This document shows positions 1 to 7,358 of a DNA stretch of 56,388 bases, piece after piece. The position numbers and the translations under genes are program-made. This DNA comes from Alloprevotella sp. (GTDB lineage Bacteria; Bacteroidota; Bacteroidia; Bacteroidales; Bacteroidaceae). Location of the stretch: the NCBI GenBank assembly GCA_017476545.1, contig JAFUZP010000016.1, positions 1 to 56,388 on the forward strand, in the 5' to 3' direction. Position 1 is the first letter of the stretch; each line of letters starts with the position of its first letter. The notes beneath the pieces are model-generated. The model did no database searches and was not told where the DNA came from. It worked only from the letters and a program-made list of their open reading frames with translations.

Positions 1-2
1 AA

Positions 3-131
3 CGTCAAATAATCAAGTCAAATGAGTGGATAAACGAACACTTTCGCGAGCCAACGATGCCCTTTGGGGCACTGAAACCAACTGAACTGATTCAGAAGGT
101 ACGGCTTCCACTCACAAATATTAATTTTTAG
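3..131 (+). CDS. Possible 3' end of an unknown gene
   Basis: An open frame enters from the left edge and ends at a TAG at 129-131, giving about 42 residues. It is followed within 30 bases by a strong terminator-like hairpin. That arrangement fits the tail of a gene starting outside the window. The residues (ending LTNINF) match no family I recognise, and the frame could be chance. Confidence 0.3.
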   Translation, partial: RQIIKSNEWINEHFREPTMPFGALKPTELIQKVRLPLTNINF

Positions 132-159
132 AACTCACCTATATATATAATAGCATCGG

Positions 160-205
160 GCCGGAACGCTTCGGACTTATGTGTCCGCGTTCCGGCTCGT
201 TTTCC
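160..205 (+). terminator. Rho-independent terminator
   Basis: A 10-bp perfect stem (GCCGGAACGC at 160-169 with GCGTTCCGGC at 187-196) has a further GGAC/GTCC inner stem and is followed by TCGTTTTCC. It lies before the amylase start and probably ends the transcript of the partial upstream gene. Confidence 0.6.
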
Positions 206-220
206 TAAGCCTCCCCGATC

Positions 221-1963
221 ATGATGAAACAAGACGAACCCCGGCGTGTTCTGATTTACCAAGTACTGCCCCGCCTCTATGGGAATACCTGCGAGACATG
301 CCGTCCCAACGGCTCACTCGCAGAGAACGGTTGTGGTAAGATGGCGGACTTTTCCGCCTCGCGCCTCGGGCGGATTGCCGCTTTCGGCTTTACGCACATC
401 TGGTACACGGGGTTGCTGGAACATGCCACGCAGACGGATTATTCAGCCTTTGGCATCCGCCCAGACTGCCCCGACGTGGTGAAGGGGCGGGCGGGGTCAC
501 CGTACGCGGTGAAGGACTATTACGACATAGACCCCGACCTGGCCGTTGAGCCTGCGCGGCGGATGGAGGAGTTTGAAGCCCTTGTGGAGCGCACGCACCG
601 TGCTGGTCTGCGTATCGTGATGGACTTCATTCCGAACCATGTGGCGCGCCAGTACCACTCGGATGCCTGTCCGCCGGGCGCGACCGACCTCGGGGCGGGC
701 GATGACTGCGGCTGTGCATTCTCTACCCGCAATAACTTCTACTACATACCCGGCGAGTCGCTCCATACGGACGCTCTTGCGGGTGCTACCGGCGCATATC
801 AGGAGTTCCCCGCACGAGCTACGGGGAACGACCGCTTCACGGCCTGGCCATCGCAGGACGACTGGTACGAGACCGTCAAGCTGAACTACGGTGTGGACTA
901 CCTGGGAGGCAGGACGAAGTACTTTCCGCCTCTTTCCGAACTAGCCTCCGTCCCCGACTCGGCTTTGCCTGATACGTGGCGCAAGATGACGGACATTCTG
1001 CTGTTCTGGGCCGGGAAGGGGATAGACGCTTTCCGCTGTGACATGGCGGAGATGGTCCCGGTGGAATTCTGGAACCATGCCATCCGGCGCGTCAAGTCGC
1101 AGTTTCCTGAGGTTGTCTTTATCGCCGAAGTCTATAATCCCTCGGAGTACCGTAATTATATATACGGCGGAGGCTTCGACTACCTCTACGACAAGGTAGG
1201 ACTTTATGATACGCTGCGCGCTGTCGTGTGCGGCTGGCAGCCCGCAACGGCTATAACGCGCTGCTGGCAGGCTGTGGACGACATCCGCCCGCACATGCTC
1301 AACTTCCTTGAGAACCACGATGAGCAGCGCATAGCTTCCCGCTTCTTTGCCGGCGATGCACAGCGCGCCCTGCCAGCCCTCGTTGTGAGTGCCTCAATGG
1401 GGACAAGTCCCTTCATGGTGTATGCCGGGCAGGAACTCGGTGAGGCTGCGGAGGATGCGGAAGGCTTCAGCGGTGCGGACGGAAGGACGACCATTTTCGA
1501 CTACTGGAGCGTGTCGTCCCTGCGGAAGCTTCTGCGGGGTACGCGCTACTTTACGGATGCGGAGAAACGCTTGTACGACTACTACCGCCGTGTAATGACT
1601 TTGCAGAATACGGAACCCGCCCTGCGAGAAGGAAGTTTCTTTGACTTGATGTATGCCCAGCCTGCAACTGTGTCCGGGAGCGGTTCTCCCAATTTCTACG
1701 CCTTCCTGCGCAAGTCGGAGGGGCAGGTCGTACTCGTTGTGGCCAACTTCGGCGCGGCGGATGCAGACGTGGAGCTGGTTATCCCGCAGCACGCATTTGA
1801 CTGCCTCAAGATACTTCCCGGCACGAAGTGTTTCCGCGATTTGCTCACGGACGGCATGCAGCTGAAGGTTCCGTTCTCTCCGGAGCAGCCCTTCTCCATC
1901 GCGCTTCCTGCTTATGGCTCCCGCCTCTTGGCGTTTGATGAAGTGGCAGATGCGGCTGGCTAA
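221..1963 (+). CDS. GH13 alpha-amylase family protein
   Basis: This 580-residue protein is a glycoside hydrolase family 13 enzyme, predicted to cleave alpha-glucosidic bonds in starch- or glycogen-like glucans. The conserved regions are readable in order: region I MDFIPNH (D135, H140), region II FRCDMAE with nucleophile D274, region III IAEVYNP with acid/base E303, and region IV ENHDEQR with D367. The last ~100 residues look like the C-terminal beta-domain. There is no signal peptide, so a cytoplasmic role in glucan turnover is inferred. The start is the first ATG of an ATGATG pair, just after the upstream terminator. No clear TAnnTTTG promoter is visible. Exact substrate (amylase, maltogenic or branching-type) cannot be told from sequence alone. 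Confidence 0.92.
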   Translation: MMKQDEPRRVLIYQVLPRLYGNTCETCRPNGSLAENGCGKMADFSASRLGRIAAFGFTHIWYTGLLEHATQTDYSAFGIRPDCPDVVKGRAGSPYAVKDYYDIDPDLAVEPARRMEEFEALVERTHRAGLRIVMDFIPNHVARQYHSDACPPGATDLGAGDDCGCAFSTRNNFYYIPGESLHTDALAGATGAYQEFPARATGNDRFTAWPSQDDWYETVKLNYGVDYLGGRTKYFPPLSELASVPDSALPDTWRKMTDILLFWAGKGIDAFRCDMAEMVPVEFWNHAIRRVKSQFPEVVFIAEVYNPSEYRNYIYGGGFDYLYDKVGLYDTLRAVVCGWQPATAITRCWQAVDDIRPHMLNFLENHDEQRIASRFFAGDAQRALPALVVSASMGTSPFMVYAGQELGEAAEDAEGFSGADGRTTIFDYWSVSSLRKLLRGTRYFTDAEKRLYDYYRRVMTLQNTEPALREGSFFDLMYAQPATVSGSGSPNFYAFLRKSEGQVVLVVANFGAADADVELVIPQHAFDCLKILPGTKCFRDLLTDGMQLKVPFSPEQPFSIALPAYGSRLLAFDEVADAAG

Positions 1964-2133
1964 CAATCGGGCATCTTCCGCTGATGCCTATGGCGGGACA
2001 GGCTGACTAAGCCGTTCCCGGTGAAATGCGGATAGAGGTGCGCGTCCGTCCGCCGGTTTCCGTCGCCCCCATTCCAACCTGTCTTCTCGCTTTTCTTGAC
2101 ATCCGCTCAGCACCGCTCTCGCGGGTAGCCTGC

Positions 2134-2217
2134 CGTAACCCTACGGTTACGGCGTACTGACCCTAGGGTTAGTTCTTCATAGCCCTATAGTTGCTTCTTC
2201 CTAACCCTAGGGGCAGT
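2134..2217. repeat. 22-nt palindromic repeat array, class I (4 units)
   Basis: Four CCCTA cores start at 2139, 2161, 2183 and 2205, exactly 22 nt apart. The units are imperfect palindromes, for example GTAACCCTACGGTTAC and ACCCTAGGGT. The array sits in the ~285-bp gap between the amylase stop and the promoter of the leader-peptide gene. The rest of that gap (1964-2133) holds nothing I can identify. The same class occurs at 13992, 25929 and 34813. Confidence 0.85.
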
Positions 2218-2249
2218 TTTCCCTGACAGGTTATTTCCCCGCCCCGGGC

Positions 2250-2280
2250 TTGGCCTGTCGGAAGTATTTTCCTATCTTTG
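2250..2280 (+). promoter_or_regulatory. Bacteroidota promoter of leader copy A
   Basis: A TTG-type -33 element at 2250-2252 and a perfect -7 element TATCTTTG at 2273-2280 are separated by 20 nt. The arrangement matches the equivalent promoter at 7321-7352. Transcription should begin near 2287. Confidence 0.75.
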
Positions 2281-2286
2281 CGGCGG

Positions 2287-2627
2287 AAATCAGATACTTG
2301 ACGATGCCTTACGCGTATATATATAATAACGGTATAGCCGCTTCCGCCGCAGCGGAGGCCGGCTTCGCCCGTGTTTACGGGGCGGGAAGTGCCCGAATTA
2401 CCCCCCCTCACGCTTTGGTTATCAAGTAGTTACAGATATACAAGTACGTATTGAGCGGCGCATCGCGCCTCCGTCTGTGGGGTGTGGTGCGCCGCTTGTC
2501 GTATGTCTGCCCCAAGCCCAAAACCCTCCAGCCCCCTCCCGTCCCCCCGAGAGGGGGAGGCTTGGGTTGGCGCGGAAGGTATGAAGTAAACATTAATTAA
2601 TCATTAACTCATAAAAACAATAACGTT
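2287..2627 (+). promoter_or_regulatory. Long structured 5' leader, copy A
   Basis: About 340 nt of transcribed leader precede the gene at 2628 and are nearly identical to 7359-7701. Visible structures are a hairpin at 2341-2358 (CTTCCGC, loop CGCA, GCGGAGG), a long stem pairing AGCGGCGCA at 2454-2462 with TGCGCCGCT at 2488-2496, and a C-rich/G-rich hairpin near 2530-2570 closed by CCAAGCC/GGCTTGG. A 41-codon ORF fills the first part. The last 45 nt are A-rich (taatcattaactcat). Regulation by RNA structure or by translation of the upstream ORF is inferred. I recognise no known riboswitch class. Confidence 0.7.
2304..2429 (+). CDS. 41-aa upstream ORF in leader A
   Basis: ATG to TAG, 41 codons, starting about 17 nt after the predicted transcription start: MPYAYIYNNG... 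ending PPHALVIK. The second leader at 7376-7501 keeps the same length and frame with five residue changes and no indel. Most base differences between copies change the residue, so it may be conserved as RNA rather than peptide. Either a leader peptide or a by-product of a structured RNA is possible. Confidence 0.4.
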   Translation: MPYAYIYNNGIAASAAAEAGFARVYGAGSARITPPHALVIK

Positions 2628-3173
2628 ATGGAAGAAAGAATGAAACTGAACAGTGCGCTGCCCGCCGATATGCAGGCAGCGGAACCGGGTGCGGACGCCG
2701 CGCCCAAGGCGAAGAAACCCTATGTGAAGCCCACGATGCAGGTCTTCCCGCTGGGTTGCCAGCTGCTGGCGGCATCTACGACTAATGACTGCAAACCCTT
2801 CTGTATCTGTGACTATGAAGATAGTGGTACTGCTTCAACCTTATTACAAGAAGCTCTAGCCGATGCAGGCTGGCTGACGAGGAATTACGAACACTGGTCG
2901 GTTAGGTATTCTGGATTTTGTGAGGCTGTCACTGCTGACCCCAATGGGTTTGGAAAATTTTTAGAGCGTTACAAGGTGTGGGATGGCGAGTTAGGTGAGT
3001 GGACTGTGTCACCTTTTGCCTTAGCGCTACAGCAGCCTGGAGCGACTATCATTTCCTGTAGAGCCAATGATGAAGAGGCATATTTTGAGGCAGACGTACC
3101 GGGTTGTGGAACGCTACCTGCTCGGATTGGCTTCAACTACTATTGTGAGTTTTTTTGTGAAGATTATATATAA
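2628..3173 (+). CDS. Variable-cargo protein with YVKPTMQVFPLGC leader, copy A
   Basis: A 181-residue protein of unknown function. It starts MEERMKLN, has an Ala/Pro-rich linker, then the segment YVKPTMQVFPLGCQLLAAS (residues ~35-53), which is almost identical to the protein at 7702. After that the two proteins share nothing. The cargo here has a CxxxCxC cluster (CKPFCIC), two further Cys near the C-terminus, and an aromatic-acidic composition. The cargo DNA is visibly more AT-rich than the conserved 5' part, which suggests a swapped-in module. The 5' leader and promoter are duplicated as well. The conserved segment ending in LLAAS looks like an export or processing leader (inference). A bacteriocin, toxin or secreted peptide is possible but unproven. 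Confidence 0.7.
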   Translation: MEERMKLNSALPADMQAAEPGADAAPKAKKPYVKPTMQVFPLGCQLLAASTTNDCKPFCICDYEDSGTASTLLQEALADAGWLTRNYEHWSVRYSGFCEAVTADPNGFGKFLERYKVWDGELGEWTVSPFALALQQPGATIISCRANDEEAYFEADVPGCGTLPARIGFNYYCEFFCEDYI

Positions 3174-3212
3174 TTGGGACTAACCATAGGTGGTCTTTTC
3201 ATATGCCCCGCA

Positions 3213-3797
3213 TTATAGGCTTCCGCCCATGCTGAACTCGCAGCCACAGTAGCGCTGGTTGTAGAAAGCGTATTCTTTGAGTAGCTGATTGCGCCGTTCC
3301 TGTAAGCCGCCCTTGCGCCAGTTCTGTCCCCAGAAGCGGGTACCCGGTACGGCCGCTTCCGCCGCACGTCCGGCCTGCTCTATCTGTTCGAGCCGCTTCC
3401 AGCGCGAGGAAGCAAGCGTTGTGGTGAACCAAGGGATGCTTTGCCGCAATGCCTCGTGTGCCGCCCGCGTGAGCCGCATCGTGAAGCAGGTTTGGCAGCG
3501 TGCACCGCGTTCCGGCTCCCGCTCCATACCGGCCACGCACCCGCGCCAACTGTCGTGGTCGTAGTCACCGTCCAGCCAGCGCAGTCCGAGGCTCTCGGCG
3601 TGTCGCTTGCTCTCCGCCTTGCGTATGTCGTACTCCTCGCGGGGAAAGATGTTGGGGTTGTAATAATAAAGGACCGGGCGGATACCGGCACCGAGCATCC
3701 ACTCCACGATGGCGCTTGAACAGGGTGCGCAGCAGGCGTGGAGCAGTACTTCCCGGATGCCCTCGGGAGCGGTTATGGCGTTGCGTGGTGTGGTCAT
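3213..3797 (-). CDS. queH: Epoxyqueuosine reductase QueH
   Basis: This 194-residue protein is a QueH (DUF208) family epoxyqueuosine reductase. It performs the last step of queuosine synthesis in tRNA and is the cobalamin-independent counterpart of QueG. The signature is LLHACCAPC near residues 18-26, followed by RCQTCF and a C-terminal RYCGCEFS. These cysteines belong to the metal and redox centres known for the family. I chose the ATG at 3797 (MTTPRNA...): it lies just downstream of a TACCTTTG promoter, and longer in-frame starts would lie upstream of that promoter and run into the divergent pyrH region. Family length is about 180-210 aa, which fits. Confidence 0.93.
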   Translation of the reverse strand: MTTPRNAITAPEGIREVLLHACCAPCSSAIVEWMLGAGIRPVLYYYNPNIFPREEYDIRKAESKRHAESLGLRWLDGDYDHDSWRGCVAGMEREPERGARCQTCFTMRLTRAAHEALRQSIPWFTTTLASSRWKRLEQIEQAGRAAEAAVPGTRFWGQNWRKGGLQERRNQLLKEYAFYNQRYCGCEFSMGGSL

Positions 3798-3820
3798 TCT
3801 TGCTTTTGGGTTGCGTGCCG

Positions 3821-3828
3821 CAAAGGTA
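3821..3828 (-). promoter_or_regulatory. -7 promoter element of queH
   Basis: On the minus strand this reads TACCTTTG, the Bacteroidota -7 consensus, about 24 bases before the queH start. It is divergent from, and close to, the pyrH promoter. No good -33 element is visible. Confidence 0.65.
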
Positions 3829-3844
3829 ATAACTTCGGCGGAAC

Positions 3845-3877
3845 TTTGCGGGATATGGGGAAATAATGCTATCTTTG
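3845..3877 (+). promoter_or_regulatory. Promoter of pyrH
   Basis: TTTG at 3845-3848, 21 nt spacer, TATCTTTG at 3870-3877: a textbook Bacteroidota sigma-factor promoter. Transcription should start near 3884, giving a UTR of about 20 nt. Confidence 0.85.
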
Positions 3878-3902
3878 CCGCCGATGAAACCAGATAAAGA
3901 TT

Positions 3903-4613
3903 ATGGCAAAATTCAACAGAATACTCTTGAAGCTCAGTGGTGAGAGCCTTGCCGGAGGGCAGGGACATGGCATTGACACGGAGCGGCTCGCGGCCTATGC
4001 GCGGCAGATTAAGGAAATCGTGGATATGGGCGTGCAGGTGGGTATCGTCATCGGCGGCGGCAACATCTTCCGTGGCCTGCAGGGCGCGGGAAAAGGCTTC
4101 GACCGCGTGAAGGGCGACCAGATGGGCATGTGCGCCACGGTCATCAATTCGCTTGCACTATCTTCCGCGCTGGATGCAGCCGGCGTGCCTAACCGCGTGC
4201 TGACGGCCATACGGATGGAGCCCATCGGCGAGTTCTATTCCAAGTGGAAAGCCTTGGAAGCACTCAGACGCGGCGAGGTGGTTATCTGTTCCGGTGGTAC
4301 GGGCAATCCCTACTTCACGACGGACACGGGTTCCACGCTGCGCGGCATAGAGATGGAGGCCGACGTGATGCTGAAGGGCACGCGTGTGGACGGCGTCTAT
4401 ACTGCCGACCCCGAGAAAGACCCGACTGCCACAAAATTCTCCGACATATCCTATGGCGAAGTGCTGCGCCGAGGGCTGCGTGTAATGGACCTCTCCGCCA
4501 TCACGATGGCGCAGGAGAACGGACTGCCTATCTACGTCTTCGACATGGACACCCCGGGCAATCTTCGCAAAGTCCTTGACGGGGAGAACATCGGTACCTA
4601 CGTACACGCCTGA
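3903..4613 (+). CDS. pyrH: UMP kinase PyrH
   Basis: This 236-residue enzyme phosphorylates UMP to UDP with ATP in pyrimidine nucleotide synthesis in the cytoplasm. The amino-acid-kinase fold is evident: LLKLSGESLAG near the N-terminus, the glycine-rich VIGGGNIFRG, and the UMP/ATP-binding stretch SGGTGNPYFTTDT. YTADPEKDP follows in the C-terminal half. Length agrees with bacterial PyrH (~240 aa). The start ATG lies about 20 nt past the predicted transcription start and follows an A-rich stretch. It is transcribed alone, divergent from queH, and ends before a strong hairpin shared with the convergent nuclease gene. Confidence 0.97.
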   Translation: MAKFNRILLKLSGESLAGGQGHGIDTERLAAYARQIKEIVDMGVQVGIVIGGGNIFRGLQGAGKGFDRVKGDQMGMCATVINSLALSSALDAAGVPNRVLTAIRMEPIGEFYSKWKALEALRRGEVVICSGGTGNPYFTTDTGSTLRGIEMEADVMLKGTRVDGVYTADPEKDPTATKFSDISYGEVLRRGLRVMDLSAITMAQENGLPIYVFDMDTPGNLRKVLDGENIGTYVHA

Positions 4614-4632
4614 GGCACCGTACCGATGAATG

Positions 4633-4674
4633 CACGGCAGGCATCCTGACCTTCTGGTCGGGATGCCTGCCGTG
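4633..4674. terminator. Bidirectional hairpin between convergent genes
   Basis: A perfect 14-bp inverted repeat, CACGGCAGGCATCC at 4633-4646 and GGATGCCTGCCGTG at 4661-4674, lies between the convergent pyrH and nuclease genes. It lacks a clean T-run on either side, so its terminator role is inferred from position and stem strength. Confidence 0.6.
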
Positions 4675-4694
4675 TCCTGTCTTGGCGTACTGCC

Positions 4695-5567
4695 TCAGCG
4701 GCGGAAGGTATATTCCCGGTCCTGTCTGCGGCGGCCTCGTTGCTGGAAGTGGTTCTCCGAGCTGGCCGTCCGCCATCGCCATTGCCCCGTATCGCTCCGC
4801 GCTTCCACCGCATACTCTATATCATCGGGTAGGGCAGGGAAGAAGTCGATGCCCGTCTGCCGCTCCACATCGTCCACCGTGCAGGCATAGTCGTTCACGC
4901 TTCCCTTACAGTTCGCGTTGGGGAAGATGTAGCCGATGGCCTCATAGCCCTTTCCCGTGTTCCGCAGGAGCACCTTGAAGAAACTGTCCGGAACGGCCAC
5001 CCGTCCGCTCCCGATGGTGCGGGGCTTGCTGCCTGTGAAGATAGGGCCGCAGGCGATGTACACAGTTGTTCCGCCGCGCGCCATGGAGCGTATGCCCATT
5101 TCCAGGTCGTTCCACAGGCCTGCGTTCAGCGCGCCGCGCTGGGGGCAGATGTTGGAGAGGTAGAAACTTTCGCGCATGGCCTTGCTGTTCCACTTCATGT
5201 CGCCTGCCGGTGCCATGTGGCCGCGCCCGTAGCCGGAGCGCGAGTAGTCCGCATTGCTGGCCGACCGCCCCTTCGCCTGCGGGTCGGGCTGGAACTCGCC
5301 CTGCCGCTCCTGCCGTCCGCGCGCCTCTTCGGGGGTCAGTTCGTAGCACACCCAGTTGGGCTGGCGGCGGTCGGCGTTGTAGGACGTGGTGTAGCCCATA
5401 TGCTCGATGATTTGTTCCGTCATGCCGCGCGGGCTTCGCGGCGTTTCCAGGTGCCGCGCGGCGCTCTCCGCACCTGTTCCGGCGGCAAAGGTGTCCAGCT
5501 GTTGCTGCTCCCGCTTGCACGCAGCGGCGAGCAGGAGTAAGGAAAATAGGAGTAGCAGTTGTCTCAT
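4695..5567 (-). CDS. Lipoprotein DNA/RNA non-specific endonuclease
   Basis: About 290 residues. The N-terminus MRQLLLLFSLLLLAAAC is a lipoprotein signal with a lipobox ending at Cys17, so the enzyme should sit on an outer membrane or periplasmic face. The body matches the NUC1/Serratia-type DNA/RNA non-specific endonuclease family (beta-beta-alpha metal fold). The motif GRGHMAPAGD holds the catalytic His, where DRGHxxPA is the usual form, and a downstream NAGLWNDLE carries the metal-ligand Asn. An in-frame ATG six codons upstream (5585) is a possible alternative start; I preferred 5567 because it gives the more compact signal peptide. It follows the tRNA-Met and its terminator on the same strand. 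Confidence 0.88.
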   Translation of the reverse strand: MRQLLLLFSLLLLAAACKREQQQLDTFAAGTGAESAARHLETPRSPRGMTEQIIEHMGYTTSYNADRRQPNWVCYELTPEEARGRQERQGEFQPDPQAKGRSASNADYSRSGYGRGHMAPAGDMKWNSKAMRESFYLSNICPQRGALNAGLWNDLEMGIRSMARGGTTVYIACGPIFTGSKPRTIGSGRVAVPDSFFKVLLRNTGKGYEAIGYIFPNANCKGSVNDYACTVDDVERQTGIDFFPALPDDIEYAVEARSDTGQWRWRTASSENHFQQRGRRRQDREYTFRR

Positions 5568-5590
5568 CTTAGGGAGTCGCGTCATTGTTC

Positions 5591-5632
5591 GTAAAACCTA
5601 AGAGCGGCTGCACTTGGTGGTGCAACCGCTCT
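5591..5632 (-). terminator. Terminator after tRNA-Met
   Basis: On the minus strand, AGAGCGG-T-TGCAC pairs with GTGCA-G-CCGCTCT, followed by TAGGTTTTAC. It begins three bases after the tRNA 3' end, so it terminates the tRNA transcript. Confidence 0.75.
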
Positions 5633-5635
5633 CCG

Positions 5636-5709
5636 TAGCGCGGGGGGGGCATGATCCCTCGACCTCATGATTATGAATCATGCGCTCTAACCAGCTGAGC
5701 TACCGCGCC
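5636..5709 (-). tRNA. tRNA-Met (CAT), atypical T-loop
   Basis: A 74-nt cloverleaf. Acceptor GGCGCGG pairs with CCGCGCT and is followed by discriminator A; the D-arm is GCTC/GAGC; the anticodon stem CATGA/TCATG encloses loop TTCATAA (anticodon CAT). CCA is not encoded. An elongator Met identity is most likely, though a lysidine-modified Ile2 tRNA cannot be excluded. The T-stem GAGGG/CCCCC has one A-C mismatch. The 7-nt T-loop reads ATCATGC rather than the usual TTCRANN, so T54 and A58 appear swapped while T55 and C56 remain. The promoter is at 5739-5770 and the terminator follows directly. Confidence 0.85.
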
Positions 5710-5738
5710 ATGATGCTTCCGCTGTTGGGATGCGGGTG

Positions 5739-5770
5739 CAAAAGTAGGGTAAAGTTTTGAATATACCAAG
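5739..5770 (-). promoter_or_regulatory. Promoter of tRNA-Met
   Basis: On the minus strand CTTG (5767-5770), a 20-nt spacer, then TACTTTTG (5739-5746). Transcription should start near 5732, about 23 nt before the mature tRNA 5' end. Confidence 0.7.
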
Positions 5771-5864
5771 TCTTTGCCTACTTTTTTTGCGGTGCCGCCC
5801 TCCCTGAAAGTGCCGTAAGCGGACTTTTCCGGGGACAACGTGCGACGCTTTGGGCGGAAAGTGC

Positions 5865-5872
5865 TACTTTTG
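5865..5872 (+). promoter_or_regulatory. -7 element of the hydrolase gene
   Basis: TACTTTTG lies 32 bases before the ATG at 5905 and fits the TAnnTTTG consensus. No TTTG at the expected distance upstream is visible. Confidence 0.55.
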
Positions 5873-5904
5873 CGGGCGTATCACGAACAAACACTCGCCG
5901 AAAC

Positions 5905-7161
5905 ATGAAACGCAAAGCAATCCTCACCCTCCTGCATGCCCTCGTGGCTTTGTCCGGTACAGCGCAGGTGCAAAGCACGACGGCCCTGTTGGGCACGTGG
6001 AACGGCAAACTGAGTCTAGGTGCGATGTCGCTGACGCTGGTATTCCACCTGGAGCAGCAGGAAGGCTACGTCACGGTAGCCATGGACAGCCCCGACCAGG
6101 GTGCAAAGGGCATCGGATGCCTGAAAGAATACCTCTCCGACGACTCGCTCGCCGTGAGGCTGGACATGATAAATGCCTCGTACCAGGCTGGTCTGAAGGA
6201 GGGTAAACTCGTGGGTACGTTCAGTCAGAACGGCATGTCGTTTCCCCTGACGCTGACTCGCGGCGGGGACCAGCTGCGCCGCCCGCAACTCCCCGTGCCG
6301 CCCTATCCCTACCGCACGGAAGAAGTCAGCTTCCGCAACGAAGCGGACAGCGCCACCCTGGCTGGAACGCTCACTTATCCCCTGGGTTTTGACGCCATGT
6401 CGGAGGGCAAGGTGCCCGTTGTACTCATGGTCACGGGCAGCGGCATGCAGAACCGCGACGAGGAAATCTTTGACCACAAGCCCTTCCTCGTCATAGCCGA
6501 CTACCTGGCGCGCCACGGCATAGCCTCACTGCGCTACGACGACCGCGACACGGGTGCTTCCGAAGGCGGCGACCTGCAGAGCGTCACGACGGCGGACTTC
6601 ATGCGCGATGCCGCCGCCGGCATTGCCTACCTGCGCAGTCTCGACACCTTTGGCAGGATAGGATGCCTGGGACATAGCGAAGGGGGAAGCATAGCCTTCA
6701 TGCTTGCCGCGCAGGGCAAGACCGACTTCATCGTTTCCCTTGCCGGCCCCGGTGTGAAGGGCGACACGTTGCTGGCCGCTCAGGCTAATCGCATCCTCTC
6801 CCTTTCTGGTATGCCCGCCACGATGACCACGGCGCACTACCGTCAGCAAGAGGCCGTGCAGCAGAACCCTTGGCTCAGGTGGTTCATCGACTACGACCCC
6901 TCGGACGACATCCGCCGCGCCGGCTGTCCCGTCTTCGCCCTGAACGGTGCTACCGACTGCCAAGTGCTCTCCTCCCTAAACCTCCCCGCCATCCGTCGCC
7001 TGCTCCCGCCTTCGGACAAACATCTCGTCAAGGAATATCCCGCGCTGAACCACCTTTTCCAGCATTGCACAACGGGACTTCCCTCGGAATATCGTCAGAT
7101 AGAGGAGACCATCTCCCCCGAAGTCCTTGCGGACATCGCCGCGTGGATAAACGCGCTGTGA
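5905..7161 (+). CDS. Secreted alpha/beta hydrolase
   Basis: A 418-residue serine hydrolase of the alpha/beta fold, with an N-terminal signal peptide (MKRKAILTLLHALVALSGTA). A ~110-residue beta-rich N-terminal domain (LLGTWNGKL... with GTF repeats) resembles the accessory domain often fused to this family. The catalytic domain has a nucleophile elbow GHSEGG with S258, an acid in LNGATDC (D351), and a base in ALNHLF (H383). Family relatives act as periplasmic esterases or acyl hydrolases; the substrate is unknown here. It is monocistronic, with a TACTTTTG promoter and the leader-B promoter region downstream. Confidence 0.9.
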   Translation: MKRKAILTLLHALVALSGTAQVQSTTALLGTWNGKLSLGAMSLTLVFHLEQQEGYVTVAMDSPDQGAKGIGCLKEYLSDDSLAVRLDMINASYQAGLKEGKLVGTFSQNGMSFPLTLTRGGDQLRRPQLPVPPYPYRTEEVSFRNEADSATLAGTLTYPLGFDAMSEGKVPVVLMVTGSGMQNRDEEIFDHKPFLVIADYLARHGIASLRYDDRDTGASEGGDLQSVTTADFMRDAAAGIAYLRSLDTFGRIGCLGHSEGGSIAFMLAAQGKTDFIVSLAGPGVKGDTLLAAQANRILSLSGMPATMTTAHYRQQEAVQQNPWLRWFIDYDPSDDIRRAGCPVFALNGATDCQVLSSLNLPAIRRLLPPSDKHLVKEYPALNHLFQHCTTGLPSEYRQIEETISPEVLADIAAWINAL

Positions 7162-7320
7162 TGCGCCACGCTACAATCCTCATGGCTCGCCGTGAGATGC
7201 CATACTCCAAGCGGATGAAGCAACCGCTGGGAAATGGATAACCACACCGCAGAGAAGTTCCCGAAGCGGCGTGGAATTAATAGCTGAATTAGTAGTTATG
7301 CCACTTTTCCCGGCCCTCGC

Positions 7321-7352
7321 CTTGGCGGAACGAGAATATTTGCATATTTTTG
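7321..7352 (+). promoter_or_regulatory. Promoter of leader copy B
   Basis: CTTG at 7321-7324, 20-nt spacer, TATTTTTG at 7345-7352. The layout is the same as the promoter of copy A, and sequence similarity between the copies starts around here. Confidence 0.75.
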
Positions 7353-7358
7353 CAGACG

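Noticed and set aside
2134-2217. CRISPR array interpretation of the 22-nt periodic repeats
   Set aside because: Units are contiguous 22-nt periods with no room for spacers of 26-40 nt, and each unit is itself palindromic with variable linker bases.
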